This document shows, in pieces, positions 28,561-36,533 of a DNA stretch of 64,000 nucleotides. Numbering within the stretch: position 1 is the first letter of the stretch; every line of letters begins with the position of its first letter. A program made the translations under genes and the position numbers. The notes under the pieces are model-generated. The model saw only the letters and a list, made by a program, of their open reading frames with translations, made no database searches and had not been told where the DNA came from. The DNA comes from Roseobacter sp. GAI101 (GTDB lineage Bacteria; Pseudomonadota; Alphaproteobacteria; Rhodobacterales; Rhodobacteraceae): positions 3,665,039-3,729,038 of the forward strand of contig NZ_DS999213.1 of NCBI RefSeq assembly GCF_000156335.1. Reading direction: 5' to 3'.

Positions 28561-28576
28561 ATGAGGAACGCCTCAT
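28561..28576 (+). promoter_or_regulatory. Palindrome covering the metR ribosome site
   Basis: ATGAGG-AACG-CCTCAT ends directly before the metR ATG at 28577 and includes the GAGG ribosome site. It could be a second operator or an RNA hairpin that limits metR translation. Confidence 0.4.
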
Positions 28577-29482
28577 ATGCATATTGAGTTCCGCCACCTG
28601 CGCACCATTCAGGCGATTCACGAAGCCGGTGGTTTGGCGCGTGCTGCCGAACAGATGAACATTACCCAATCGGCTCTCTCGCATCAGGTAAAGGGCCTTG
28701 AAGATCAGGCGGGGGTCGAGCTGTTCGTGCGACGCTCCAAGCCGTTGAAGCTGTCGCCTGCAGGATTGCGGTTGTTGAAACTGGCGCAGCAGGTGTTGCC
28801 GCAGCTCGAGGCCGCGCAGGCCGAATTCATGGGGCTGCGCGCCGGCAGTACCGGACGCATGCACATCGCGATTGAATGCCACGCCTGTTTTGAGTGGCTG
28901 TTTCCGGTGCTGGAGCAGTTTCGCAAGTCATGGCCGGACGTAGACGTGGATATTCGCCCCGGTCTGGCCTTTGATGCGTTGCCTGCGTTGCTGCGCGAGG
29001 AGGTGGATCTGGTGGTGTCGTCCGACCCCGAGGACTTGCCCGGTGTCGAATTTGTCGAGCTGTTTGATTATCAGGCCGTGTTCGTCGCTGCGAGCAATCA
29101 CCCCCTGGCCAAGAAGGATTTTATCGAGGCCAAGGATTTCCGGACCGAAACGTTGATCACCTATCCGGTAGAACGGTCGCGGCTGGATGTGTTCAGCCAG
29201 CTGTTGATTCCGGCCAAGGTCGAGCCGCTGGCGATCCGGCAGGTCGAATTGACGGCCGTGATCTTGCTGCTGGTGGCATCCAACCGCGGGGTGGCGGTGT
29301 TGCCCGACTGGGTGGTGCGCGAAGTCAAATACAGCAATGATTACGTGACGCGGCCGCTGACCGAAAACGGCATCACGCGCAGGCTGTATGCAGCGGTCCG
29401 GCAGGATGATCTGGGCAAGCCGTATATGGACCAGTTGCTGAAGCTGGCGGGACAAGAGGCGCGCAAGCTTCAGCAGAGTTGA
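28577..29482 (+). CDS. metR: LysR-family regulator, MetR type
   Basis: A 301-residue LysR regulator. The DNA-binding helix-turn-helix spans about residues 3-60 (HLRTIQAIHEAGGLARAAEQM, then ITQSALSHQVKGLED). In the effector domain, RMHIAIECHACFEWLFPVL is a hallmark of MetR proteins, which sense homocysteine. Divergence from metF strongly supports this role. It ends in front of a strong hairpin shared with the converging reductase gene. Confidence 0.9.
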   Translation: MHIEFRHLRTIQAIHEAGGLARAAEQMNITQSALSHQVKGLEDQAGVELFVRRSKPLKLSPAGLRLLKLAQQVLPQLEAAQAEFMGLRAGSTGRMHIAIECHACFEWLFPVLEQFRKSWPDVDVDIRPGLAFDALPALLREEVDLVVSSDPEDLPGVEFVELFDYQAVFVAASNHPLAKKDFIEAKDFRTETLITYPVERSRLDVFSQLLIPAKVEPLAIRQVELTAVILLLVASNRGVAVLPDWVVREVKYSNDYVTRPLTENGITRRLYAAVRQDDLGKPYMDQLLKLAGQEARKLQQS

Positions 29483-29485
29483 TGG

Positions 29486-29505
29486 GGGCGGGAAGGGTCC
29501 CGCCC
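29486..29505. terminator. GC-rich hairpin between convergent genes
   Basis: A perfect 8-bp stem GGGCGGGA-AGGG-TCCCGCCC lies between the metR stop and the stop of the converging MDR gene. No T-run follows, so it may act through RNA stability or weak termination. Confidence 0.5.
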
Positions 29506-29512
29506 TGTAGCG

Positions 29513-30553
29513 TCAGCCGACCTTGACGATGGCCTTGCCGGTGTTGCCACCGGTAAGCAGGTCCATGAAAGCCTGCGGGGCGTTTTCAAGCCCTTCGGTG
29601 ATGTCTTCCTGGACGGCGACGGAGCCATCGGCCACTTTTGGTGCGACTTCCTTGAGGAAGGTCGGGAAGTTACCCCAGTGGTTCGAGATGATGAAACCGT
29701 TCACGCTGAGGAAGTTCACCAGGATCGTGCGCCACAGTTTGGGGGCGGTCAGCGCCTGTTCGGCTGCGTTCGCACCCAGACCACCGGCATTGTACCATGC
29801 GATCATGCCGCAGATCGGGATGCGGCCATGGGGGTTCATCAGGGGAATCACCGCCTCGAGCACCTTGCCACCGACGTTTTCGAAATAGATGTCGATGCCT
29901 TTGGGGCAGGCTTCCTTCAACGCGGCGCTCAGGGATTTGGCGTCGGAATAGGCGCGGTGGTCAATGCATTCGTCAAAGCCGAAGTGGTCCTTGGCGGTCG
30001 CGCATTTTTCGGCACCGCCCGCGATGCCGACCACGCGCAAGCCGAGGGATTTGGCGATCTGCCCGACCATGGATCCGACCGGACCGGTGGCGGCGGCCAC
30101 GACCAGCGTTTCACCTGATTTGGGGCGGCCATATTCCATCAGGCCTTGCCAGCCGGTAAAGCCGGGCATGCCCAGGACACCCAGCGATGTGGTGATCGGG
30201 GCCTGTGCAGGGTCGACCTTGCGCAACATCTTGGCAGGCTGCACGCCGTGGGTGGCCCAGCCAAACATGCCGAACGCGAAATCGCCCGGTTTGAAGTCGG
30301 GGCTGTTGGACGCGATGACCTCTCCGACCGATCCGCCTTCCATCGTGCCGCCGACGGGCACGGGGGCGGCGTAGGATTTCGCGTCATCCATGCGGCCGCG
30401 CATATAGGGGTCGAGCGACATGTAATGGACACGCACCAGTACTTCGCCGTCGCCAGGTGTTGGCACGGGTGCTTCTTCAAGGCGGAAATTATCGGCTGTG
30501 GGCGCGCCGTCCGGGCGCGATGCCAGAACGATGTGTTTCATTGTGTCGGTCAT
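29513..30553 (-). CDS. NADP-dependent MDR oxidoreductase (CurA/leukotriene B4 dehydrogenase type)
   Basis: A 346-residue zinc-free medium-chain reductase. The catalytic-domain start VLASRPDGAPTADNFRLEE and YMSLDPYMRGRM are typical of the YncB/CurA and leukotriene B4 12-hydroxydehydrogenase group. The nucleotide-binding loop is AAATGPVGSMVGQIAKSLG, followed by VGIAGGAEKC. These enzymes reduce alpha,beta-unsaturated ketones or aldehydes with NADPH. The physiological substrate is not known. Confidence 0.88.
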   Translation of the reverse strand: MTDTMKHIVLASRPDGAPTADNFRLEEAPVPTPGDGEVLVRVHYMSLDPYMRGRMDDAKSYAAPVPVGGTMEGGSVGEVIASNSPDFKPGDFAFGMFGWATHGVQPAKMLRKVDPAQAPITTSLGVLGMPGFTGWQGLMEYGRPKSGETLVVAAATGPVGSMVGQIAKSLGLRVVGIAGGAEKCATAKDHFGFDECIDHRAYSDAKSLSAALKEACPKGIDIYFENVGGKVLEAVIPLMNPHGRIPICGMIAWYNAGGLGANAAEQALTAPKLWRTILVNFLSVNGFIISNHWGNFPTFLKEVAPKVADGSVAVQEDITEGLENAPQAFMDLLTGGNTGKAIVKVG

Positions 30554-30718
30554 GTGGGGTTCCTCCGTTTATTTGTGATTTGTTGCTGTCACCGTATCTG
30601 GATCGCGGCCACACGCAAGGCGGGCCGGCTTCACACGTTGCGTCAGGTACGGGCAGCCCCTTGGCAATCTGGGTTTGTGCGCTTAAAGGGAGGGCTGATC
30701 CAATGAGAGGCCCGGAAA

Positions 30719-31504
30719 ATGGTTGGCAGTGCAAATCTAAATATCATGATCAAGGCCGCACGGCGCGCAGGTCGCGGGCTGGTCAAGGATTTCCGTGAAG
30801 TCGAGAACCTTCAGGTATCCATGAAGGGCGCTGGCGACTTTGTCAGCCGTGCCGATCTTCAGGCGGAAAAGATCATCAAGGAAGAATTGATGGGCGCGCG
30901 CCCCACCTATGGCTGGTTAGCCGAGGAAGGCGGCGGCGAAGAGGGGCAGGACCCCACACGCCGTTGGATTGTTGATCCGCTGGACGGGACGACGAACTTT
31001 TTGCACGGTCTGCCGCATTGGGCGATTTCGATTGCTTTGGAACACAAGGGCCAGATCGTTGCCGGTGTGGTGTTTGACCCCGCCAAGGACGAAATGTTCT
31101 TTGCGGAAAAAGGTTCGGGTGCCTGGATGAACGACATGCGTTTGCGTGTGTCTGGGCGTCACCGGATGATCGAATCGATTTTCGCCACAGGTTTGCCTTT
31201 TGCCGGTCGGGCGGATTTGCCCGATACGCTGCGCGATCTGGGCCGCATTCTGCCGGTCTGTGCGGGTGTGCGTCGCTGGGGTGCCGCTGCGCTTGATCTG
31301 GCCTATGTGGCGGCAGGACGGTACGATGGCTATTGGGAACGCCGGTTGAATGCGTGGGATCTGGCGGCGGGATTGCTGATCGTGCGCGAAGCAGGCGGCA
31401 TGGTAGAAGCGATGAACCCCGAAGGCGACATCTTGCAGGACGGCGAAATCATCTGCGCCAACGAGGCGCTGTTTTCCGGCTTTGCAAAGATCGCGCGCGG
31501 TTGA
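30719..31504 (+). CDS. suhB: Inositol monophosphatase family protein (SuhB-like)
   Basis: A 261-residue Mg2+/Li+-type phosphatase. The first metal motif is WIVDPLDGTTNFLHG (near residue 84) and the second WDLAAGLLIVREAGG (near residue 215); an upstream LAEEGGGEE supplies the metal-binding Glu. It would dephosphorylate inositol phosphates or related sugars. SuhB in enterobacteria also binds RNA polymerase, which cannot be inferred here. The ATG at 30719 gives a normal family length. Confidence 0.9.
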   Translation: MVGSANLNIMIKAARRAGRGLVKDFREVENLQVSMKGAGDFVSRADLQAEKIIKEELMGARPTYGWLAEEGGGEEGQDPTRRWIVDPLDGTTNFLHGLPHWAISIALEHKGQIVAGVVFDPAKDEMFFAEKGSGAWMNDMRLRVSGRHRMIESIFATGLPFAGRADLPDTLRDLGRILPVCAGVRRWGAAALDLAYVAAGRYDGYWERRLNAWDLAAGLLIVREAGGMVEAMNPEGDILQDGEIICANEALFSGFAKIARG

Positions 31505-31537
31505 TCTGAAAAACCCCGCGACGATGCTGAAATAAAA

Positions 31538-31570
31538 ACGGCCTGTCCTTTGGGGCAGGCCGTTGTCGTT
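31538..31570 (+). terminator. Terminator after the inositol monophosphatase gene
   Basis: An 8-bp stem ACGGCCTG / CAGGCCGT with a 10-base loop is followed by a T-rich stretch (TGTCGTTTT). Confidence 0.6.
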
Positions 31571-31604
31571 TTGGGTCAGGGGTGGCGCAGCCTTGGCTGC
31601 ATCC

Positions 31605-31636
31605 TAAAAATGGGAGGACCGGAAACTGATCCTCCC
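31605..31636 (-). terminator. Terminator after the DJ-1-like gene
   Basis: On the - strand GGGAGGA, an 11-base loop and TCCTCCC are followed by ATTTTTAG, 12 bases after the stop of the DJ-1/PfpI-like gene. Confidence 0.75.
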
Positions 31637-31648
31637 GGCCGGGTCACT

Positions 31649-32323
31649 TTACAGCAGGCCCAGCAGCTTATGTGCCGCCTCTTCCGAGGACGCAGGGTTC
31701 TGACCTGTCACCAGCTTGCCGTCGATCACTACGAAAGACGCCCAATCGTCGCCCTTCTGGTAGTCGCCACCGTTGGCCTTCAGCATGTCTTCTACCAGGA
31801 ACGGCACAACATCCGTGAGGCCCACGGCTTCTTCTTCGGTGTTGGTGAAACCGGTAACCGTCTTGCCGGAAACGATGGATTTGCCGTCGCTACCTTTGGG
31901 GTGTTTGAACACGGCAGGCGCGTGGCACACTGCCCCGACGGGACGGTCGCTGGCCATGAAGGTTTCGATCAGCGCCTTGCTGTCTGCGTCCTCTGCCAGG
32001 TCCCACAGGGGGCCGTGGCCGCCGGGGTAAAAGATCGCGTCATACCCGTCGGCTGAAATGTTGGAGAGGACAGCCGTGTTGGCCAGTTCCTTTTGGGCCG
32101 CGTCGTCAGATTTGAACCGTTTCGTGGCATCGGTCTGCGCATCCTCTGCATCGCTTGTCGGATCCAGCGGTGGCTGGCCGCCTTTAGGCGAGGCCAAGGT
32201 GATATCCGCACCTGCATCCTTGAACACATAGTAAGGTGCCGCGAATTCTTCGAGCCAGAAGCCGGTCTTGTTGCCGGTGTCGCCCAGTTTGTCGTGTGAC
32301 GTCAAAACCATAAGTATTTTCAT
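31649..32323 (-). CDS. DJ-1/PfpI superfamily protein (class I glutamine amidotransferase-like)
   Basis: A 224-residue protein of the Hsp31/YajL-like group. The nucleophile elbow is PVGAVCHAPAVF (near residue 128). The early acidic residue is in GFWLEEFAAPYYVF, and the strand IFYPGGHGPLWDL is typical of Hsp31-like members. Family members act as chaperones, glyoxalases or deglycases. ATG at 32323 has AAGGA upstream and begins MKILMVLTSHD. The precise activity is not settled. Confidence 0.88.
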   Translation of the reverse strand: MKILMVLTSHDKLGDTGNKTGFWLEEFAAPYYVFKDAGADITLASPKGGQPPLDPTSDAEDAQTDATKRFKSDDAAQKELANTAVLSNISADGYDAIFYPGGHGPLWDLAEDADSKALIETFMASDRPVGAVCHAPAVFKHPKGSDGKSIVSGKTVTGFTNTEEEAVGLTDVVPFLVEDMLKANGGDYQKGDDWASFVVIDGKLVTGQNPASSEEAAHKLLGLL

Positions 32324-32517
32324 GTCGAAGCATCCTTTTGTCATTTGCAATGAACCGTTTGGCCTGCCGGCATCTGCACGGCACGCTTCACGTTCTGACA
32401 ACCCAACGAACGCGGCTGGCCGCTGTTCCATGTCTTTGGTCGATTTAGCAAGAAATCTGGCGTTTCCTTGCGTCACCCTGCTGCTGAAACGCGTTGCAGA
32501 CCCCGAACAGGTCGGGG

Positions 32518-32895
32518 CTACCTGTCAGACTCGTGGTTGATGCCGTCGGTGTAGGGCAGGGGTTCCATCGTCCAGGGTTCGGCCCCGTCGATACAGCCCA
32601 GATTGATGCCGCATTGGGTCGGGTCCGCACGGCGCTGGTGATGTGTGTAGATGCCGCAGGTCTTGCAGAAATAGTGCTTCGCCACGCCCGTGCCCCATGT
32701 GTAAAGCGTCAGGTTGTCTGCGCCTTGGATCACGTTGACCGAACTGGCGATGGCGGTGACTGCGGCCGCGCCGCGCCTGCGGCAAAAACTGCAGGTGCAG
32801 CGCCGGGCGGACGTCAGGCCTGAGGGCAATGTCGCCTCAAGCACAACGGCACCGCAGTGGCAGCTTGCCCGGTGGGTTTCGGGGGGTTGCTTCAT
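32518..32895 (-). CDS. GFA-family zinc protein (glutathione-dependent formaldehyde-activating type)
   Basis: A 125-residue protein with the paired zinc motifs of the GFA family: CHCGAVVLEA, then CTCSFCRRRG, and FCKTCGIYTHH near residue 85. The founding member was proposed to help glutathione react with formaldehyde, but most relatives have unknown substrates. ATG at 32895 overlaps the stop of the rhomboid gene by four bases, so the two are coupled. Confidence 0.87.
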   Translation of the reverse strand: MKQPPETHRASCHCGAVVLEATLPSGLTSARRCTCSFCRRRGAAAVTAIASSVNVIQGADNLTLYTWGTGVAKHYFCKTCGIYTHHQRRADPTQCGINLGCIDGAEPWTMEPLPYTDGINHESDR

Positions 32896-33635
32896 TTGCG
32901 CCTTACCTTCGGGATGCGGCTGCGCACCATCGGATAGTCTGCATCCGGGTGGGGCGGGTGACCTTCGGTGCGGCTCCAGAACCTTGGGCCGCCCAGGCGC
33001 AACCAAAGCGGGACCGTCAGCGCCAGCCCGACAAAGAACCCGCCCGCATGCGCCCAATAGGCCACGCCGCCGACATCGGGGTCTGCACCGACTCCGCCGA
33101 TGAATTGCATGCCCAGCCACAAGGCCAGCATGATCCAGGCCGGAATCGGAATAATCTTGAAGAAAAAGATGAAGATGATCAGGATATCGACCTTGGCCTT
33201 GGGATACAGCAGCAGGTACCCCCCCATGACGCCGGCAATCGCACCGGATGCGCCGACCATGGGCACGGGGGAATAGGGCGCTGAAAAAACATGCGCACCC
33301 GCAGACAGCAGCCCGCAGGCAAGGTAGAAGACCAGATAGCCGACATGCCCCATCTCGTCTTCGATATTGTCGCCGAAGATGTATAAAAACAGCATGTTGC
33401 CCGCCAGATGCATCCAGCCACCGTGCAGGAACATCGACGTGAAGATGCCCGTATAGCCTTGGCCGTCAGTCACGAGGGCAGGGATCAAAGCCCAATCGAA
33501 AAAGAAGCTGTTGATCGCGCGTTCATTCCCCATCATCCCGACATAGCTGAGGAAAACGGCGATATTCACGGCCATCAGCAGGTAGGTCACATAGGGCGTG
33601 CGCCCCGACGGGTTATGGTCGCGAATGGGAAACAT
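32892..33635 (-). CDS. Rhomboid-family intramembrane serine protease
   Basis: A 247-residue membrane protein with about six hydrophobic segments. The catalytic serine is in MVGASGAIAGVMGG and the catalytic histidine in YWAHAGGFFVG. The early HGGWMHLAGNMLFLYIFGDNIED is the classic rhomboid loop with the supporting His and Asn. It cleaves membrane proteins within the bilayer. The start at 33635 (MFPIRDHN) fits the family. The substrate is unknown. Confidence 0.93.
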   Translation of the reverse strand: MFPIRDHNPSGRTPYVTYLLMAVNIAVFLSYVGMMGNERAINSFFFDWALIPALVTDGQGYTGIFTSMFLHGGWMHLAGNMLFLYIFGDNIEDEMGHVGYLVFYLACGLLSAGAHVFSAPYSPVPMVGASGAIAGVMGGYLLLYPKAKVDILIIFIFFFKIIPIPAWIMLALWLGMQFIGGVGADPDVGGVAYWAHAGGFFVGLALTVPLWLRLGGPRFWSRTEGHPPHPDADYPMVRSRIPKVRRK

Positions 33636-33711
33636 GTCCGTGACCCTTAGCCATCCGTTCGGTAGGGTCAATAGGACCTGATCGCGTGGCGTCGTGCAGA
33701 TGAGAGGAACC

Positions 33712-34353
33712 ATGGTGAAGATCACTTGCCTGCATACGGCGCAGGTCCACGTGGACCGCTTTGACGGTTTGTTTGCGGCCCAGGGCTGGGACGGTGCGCT
33801 GGATCATATCGTGCGGCCCGATCTGCTGGCCCGCGCGCAAGCAGACGGGATCGAAGCCGTCGCCGAGGACCTGCACACGCTGCTGGAAGGAGCCGAGGGG
33901 GTAGATGCGGTGCTGTGCACCTGTTCGACCTTGGGGCCGCTGGTTGACCGGTTCGATCGCCCGACTGTGCTGCGGATCGACAGGCCGGCGATGACTGCGG
34001 CGGCGGCCTATCCAGACGTTCTGATCGCGGTTTGTCTGGAAAGCACCCGCAGTGCCAGCCTGGCGCTGTTTGAAGACTGCGCCAAAGGGACCGCCGCGCA
34101 GGCCCAAGTGGTGATCTGCCCCGCAGCATGGCCCCATTTCGAGGCAGGCGATATGAACGCGTTTTACCGCCAGATCGCACAATCGGTGGGGCAGGCGGTG
34201 ATTGCGGCCCCGCAGACTGCTTGCATCGTGCTGGCGCAGGCGTCGATGCAGGGGGCTGCGATGTTGCTGTCGGACATGGGCGTGCCCGTCTTGGCAACGC
34301 CGGTCTTGGCGGTGCGGCAGGCAATCAGGATCGCCCGCCAAGCGCCTGCCTAA
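33712..34353 (+). CDS. Asp/Glu racemase-fold hypothetical protein
   Basis: A 213-residue cytoplasmic protein starting MVKITCLHTAQVHVDRF, with GAGAGGA as ribosome site. A cysteine lies in VLCTCSTLGPLVD (near residue 73), where Asp/Glu racemases carry the first catalytic residue. The second half has VLAQASMQGAAMLL instead of the second cysteine motif. It may be a one-cysteine relative (arylmalonate decarboxylase-like or hydantoin racemase-like) or non-catalytic. Family placement is by pattern only. Confidence 0.65.
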   Translation: MVKITCLHTAQVHVDRFDGLFAAQGWDGALDHIVRPDLLARAQADGIEAVAEDLHTLLEGAEGVDAVLCTCSTLGPLVDRFDRPTVLRIDRPAMTAAAAYPDVLIAVCLESTRSASLALFEDCAKGTAAQAQVVICPAAWPHFEAGDMNAFYRQIAQSVGQAVIAAPQTACIVLAQASMQGAAMLLSDMGVPVLATPVLAVRQAIRIARQAPA

Positions 34354-34494
34354 CCTGCGGCGTCATGCCTTTGGGCACGCGAACCTGTTGTCCGGGCCCA
34401 TGCAGATAAAACTGGCATATCCGGCAGGTTGCGGCGATAACATCTGACGGTATCTGTGTGGCTGGATAAATGATCCTTTTCTTGGGTGTTTCAC

Positions 34495-34971
34495 ATGACA
34501 AATGACGATGTGAAGATGGACCGCTTTGATGCGACGATTCTATCGGTTCTGGCCGAGGACGGGCGGATCAGCATTACCGATCTGGCCAAACGGATCGGTC
34601 TGTCTAAATCACCGACCCAGGCGCGGCTGCGACGTCTGGAAGACGCGGGGGTCATCCTTGGCTATCGTGCCTTGCTGAATCCGGTCCGGTTGGGTCTGGA
34701 TCACGTGGCATTCGTCGAAGTCCGCCTGAACGACACACGCGAACCGGCCTTGAAGGCATTCAACGAAGCTGTGACCAAGGTGCCGGAAATCGAACAGGCC
34801 CATATGATTGCTGGAAATTTCGACTATCTGCTCAAGGTGCGCACTCGCGACATGGACGGTTACCGCAGGTTTCTTGGCGAAACGATCACGACGCTGCCCT
34901 TCGTGTCGAACACCTCGACCTATATGGTGATGGAAGCGGTCAAGGAAATCATGCTCGCAGATATCACCTGA
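34495..34971 (+). CDS. Lrp/AsnC-family transcriptional regulator
   Basis: A 158-residue regulator. The N-terminal helix-turn-helix spans residues about 8-55 (FDATILSVLAEDGRISITDLAKRIGLSKSPTQARLRRLE). The C-terminal ligand-binding RAM domain includes VRTRDMDGYRRFL. It resembles the group that controls proline dehydrogenase in alphaproteobacteria (PutR-like); putA is at 60.2 kb in this window, not adjacent. The tRNA-Leu gene and the inserted element follow directly. ATG at 34495 is preferred to a GTG at 34486. Confidence 0.85.
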   Translation: MTNDDVKMDRFDATILSVLAEDGRISITDLAKRIGLSKSPTQARLRRLEDAGVILGYRALLNPVRLGLDHVAFVEVRLNDTREPALKAFNEAVTKVPEIEQAHMIAGNFDYLLKVRTRDMDGYRRFLGETITTLPFVSNTSTYMVMEAVKEIMLADIT

Positions 34972-35068
34972 CTGGATCACCATTTTATCCAAAGCCGCTC
35001 TTTGGACCCGTCCAGAAAGACATCTGGCCATTTACACCGCCGCCGGTCCGGGTATTGTGCGCCTCGAT

Positions 35069-35155
35069 GCGGGCGTGATGGAATGGTAGACATACCAGAC
35101 TTAAAATCTGTTGGGCCTTGTGCCCGTGTGGGTTCGAGTCCCACCGCCCGCACCA
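35069..35155 (+). tRNA. tRNA-Leu (anticodon TAA)
   Basis: The acceptor stem GCGGGCG pairs with CGCCCGC at the 3' end. The anticodon stem-loop CAGA-CTTAAAA-TCTG gives anticodon TAA at 35102-35104, a long variable arm follows as in leucine tRNAs, and GGTTCGAGTCC forms the T arm. CCA is encoded. The last 16 bases serve as the left attachment site of an integrated element. Confidence 0.95.
35140..35155 (+). other. attL of the integrated element
   Basis: The 16 bases CCCACCGCCCGCACCA at the tRNA 3' end occur again at 40807-40822, bordering the integrase-bearing segment. Confidence 0.85.
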
Positions 35156-35309
35156 TTAAAACACATAAAATTTATTAAAATCAATATCTTGATCGGTTTG
35201 AATGAAATTCAATCCCCCTTTCAGACCCCCTTCTCTTCGTCGGCGATAGCATTCGCGATTGTCGTTGGCTGTCCTCAAGAATTTGATAGATTGCAGCGTA
35301 GGAGTTGCA

Positions 35310-36272
35310 ATGAAAACAATTGAACACGTCACTGGCTACCTAGATAGCTTATCTCTATCGGTTAAGACGCTGCGCCTAGTCGCCTTGGTTGTTGGTGTGG
35401 GAATGAGTGCTGTCGGGTACTATTTTCGAGGTTCTGAGCATCCAATTCTTTCGGAAAACGCAGACACTATTTGGCTGGTCGGTCTGTCTATGTTGCTTTT
35501 GGCAAACCTTGTTTTGGTGTTTGTAGATAAGCAATCGGTTGAGCTTCTGAAAAGTCTTCATGCTAAAGAAACCGAGGTCGAAGCAACCGAGCAGACCGTC
35601 AGTGAGTTGTCTCATGACAACACAACACTGACTGCTTGGTTGGCTCTCACGAAGCTTCTGTCTGAGCTGACAGATCAAGCAATGGCCGCTGATACAGTCG
35701 ATAGAGAAACCACTATCCGACTTTATAAAGCCGCTGTTGAGTTTATCGCGGAATACAAAGGGCGGCTTTTTGGTTTCAACGATGACTACGCCAATATCGC
35801 TATCTACGAGTTCGATCAATCGCGTGGGGAACTGGTTTGTGTAGCTTGCTATCGTACAAGACCCTCGGACGCCGAGGTTGAACATCGTTCTTGGAAGCCA
35901 GGTGAAGGTCACGTGGGGAAAGCTTATGAGCTTCAGACGGAACTGGTATGCTCTGACGCACGCGTCCCAGACGTCTCGGCGTGGATTTCAGCTCCGCCAG
36001 AGAAGTTTCGTGAAGAAGACACAAATCGTTATGTATCTCTGGCAGCAATACCTATCGCGCTTGAGGCTGAGAGGCCTCTCGGTGTTGTGATAATGACGAG
36101 TAGTGAGCCCTATAGGTTTGTTAACTTTCAACAAGTAGACGACGACCCACTAATGCAACGCGCTAAATATTCTGTTGCTGCACTACAAGATATTGCTGCC
36201 CAGATCGCGCAACTTATGTTTATACTAAGATCAAAGAGAAATAATCAGGAGGGTGAGACGGATGACAAGTAA
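35310..36272 (+). CDS. Membrane-anchored GAF-domain-like sensor protein (element cargo)
   Basis: A 320-residue protein with two N-terminal membrane helices (about residues 22-42, LVALVVGVGMSAVGYYF, and 55-75, TIWLVGLSMLLLANLVLVFV). A short coiled region rich in Glu and Thr follows. The C-terminal domain (about 110-310) resembles GAF sensors, with a PGEGHVGKAYE loop and RPLGVVIMTSSEPYRF near its end. No kinase, cyclase or nuclease motif is seen. TAGGAG lies before the ATG. Its stop overlaps the next gene by 11 bases. Codons are clearly A+T-richer than the host genes. Function unknown. Confidence 0.8.
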   Translation: MKTIEHVTGYLDSLSLSVKTLRLVALVVGVGMSAVGYYFRGSEHPILSENADTIWLVGLSMLLLANLVLVFVDKQSVELLKSLHAKETEVEATEQTVSELSHDNTTLTAWLALTKLLSELTDQAMAADTVDRETTIRLYKAAVEFIAEYKGRLFGFNDDYANIAIYEFDQSRGELVCVACYRTRPSDAEVEHRSWKPGEGHVGKAYELQTELVCSDARVPDVSAWISAPPEKFREEDTNRYVSLAAIPIALEAERPLGVVIMTSSEPYRFVNFQQVDDDPLMQRAKYSVAALQDIAAQIAQLMFILRSKRNNQEGETDDK

Positions 36273-36456
36273 AACGGTTAAAGTTGATGGTGTCTACAAG
36301 TCTACTGAAATTGGCAGCTTGAACCGGAATATCGAGCGAAGTATTTCAGGTGTGTTTCACGGGAAAGTTGGTTCCACAAGCAAGGCGATAGCTTACGCTA
36401 AAAAACGCGAGCTACTTCTGACATCGCGCGCACTGAACAAAAAAATTCCAGCCTAG
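36262..36456 (+). CDS. Small basic protein paired with the GAF-like gene
   Basis: A 64-residue lysine- and serine-rich protein starting MTSKTVKVDG, without signal peptide or membrane helix. The ATG at 36262 lies inside the 3' end of the GAF-like gene and has AGGAGGG 8 bases upstream. This favours real, coupled translation. The central SGVFHGKVGSTSKAIAYAKKRELL looks helical and basic, so nucleic-acid or membrane-surface contact is possible. I do not recognise a family. Confidence 0.72.
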   Translation: MTSKTVKVDGVYKSTEIGSLNRNIERSISGVFHGKVGSTSKAIAYAKKRELLLTSRALNKKIPA

Positions 36457-36533
36457 AAGTGATTAGTTTGCCCAGCTCGTTGTCTGGCGACAATGATTTG
36501 GCTTTTAATTTTAATGTTCTGCGCGTTTGAGTA

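Noticed and set aside
36253..36456. Longer start at 36253 for the small cargo protein
   Set aside because: The AGGAGGG ribosome site is correctly spaced for the ATG at 36262, not for the earlier codon.
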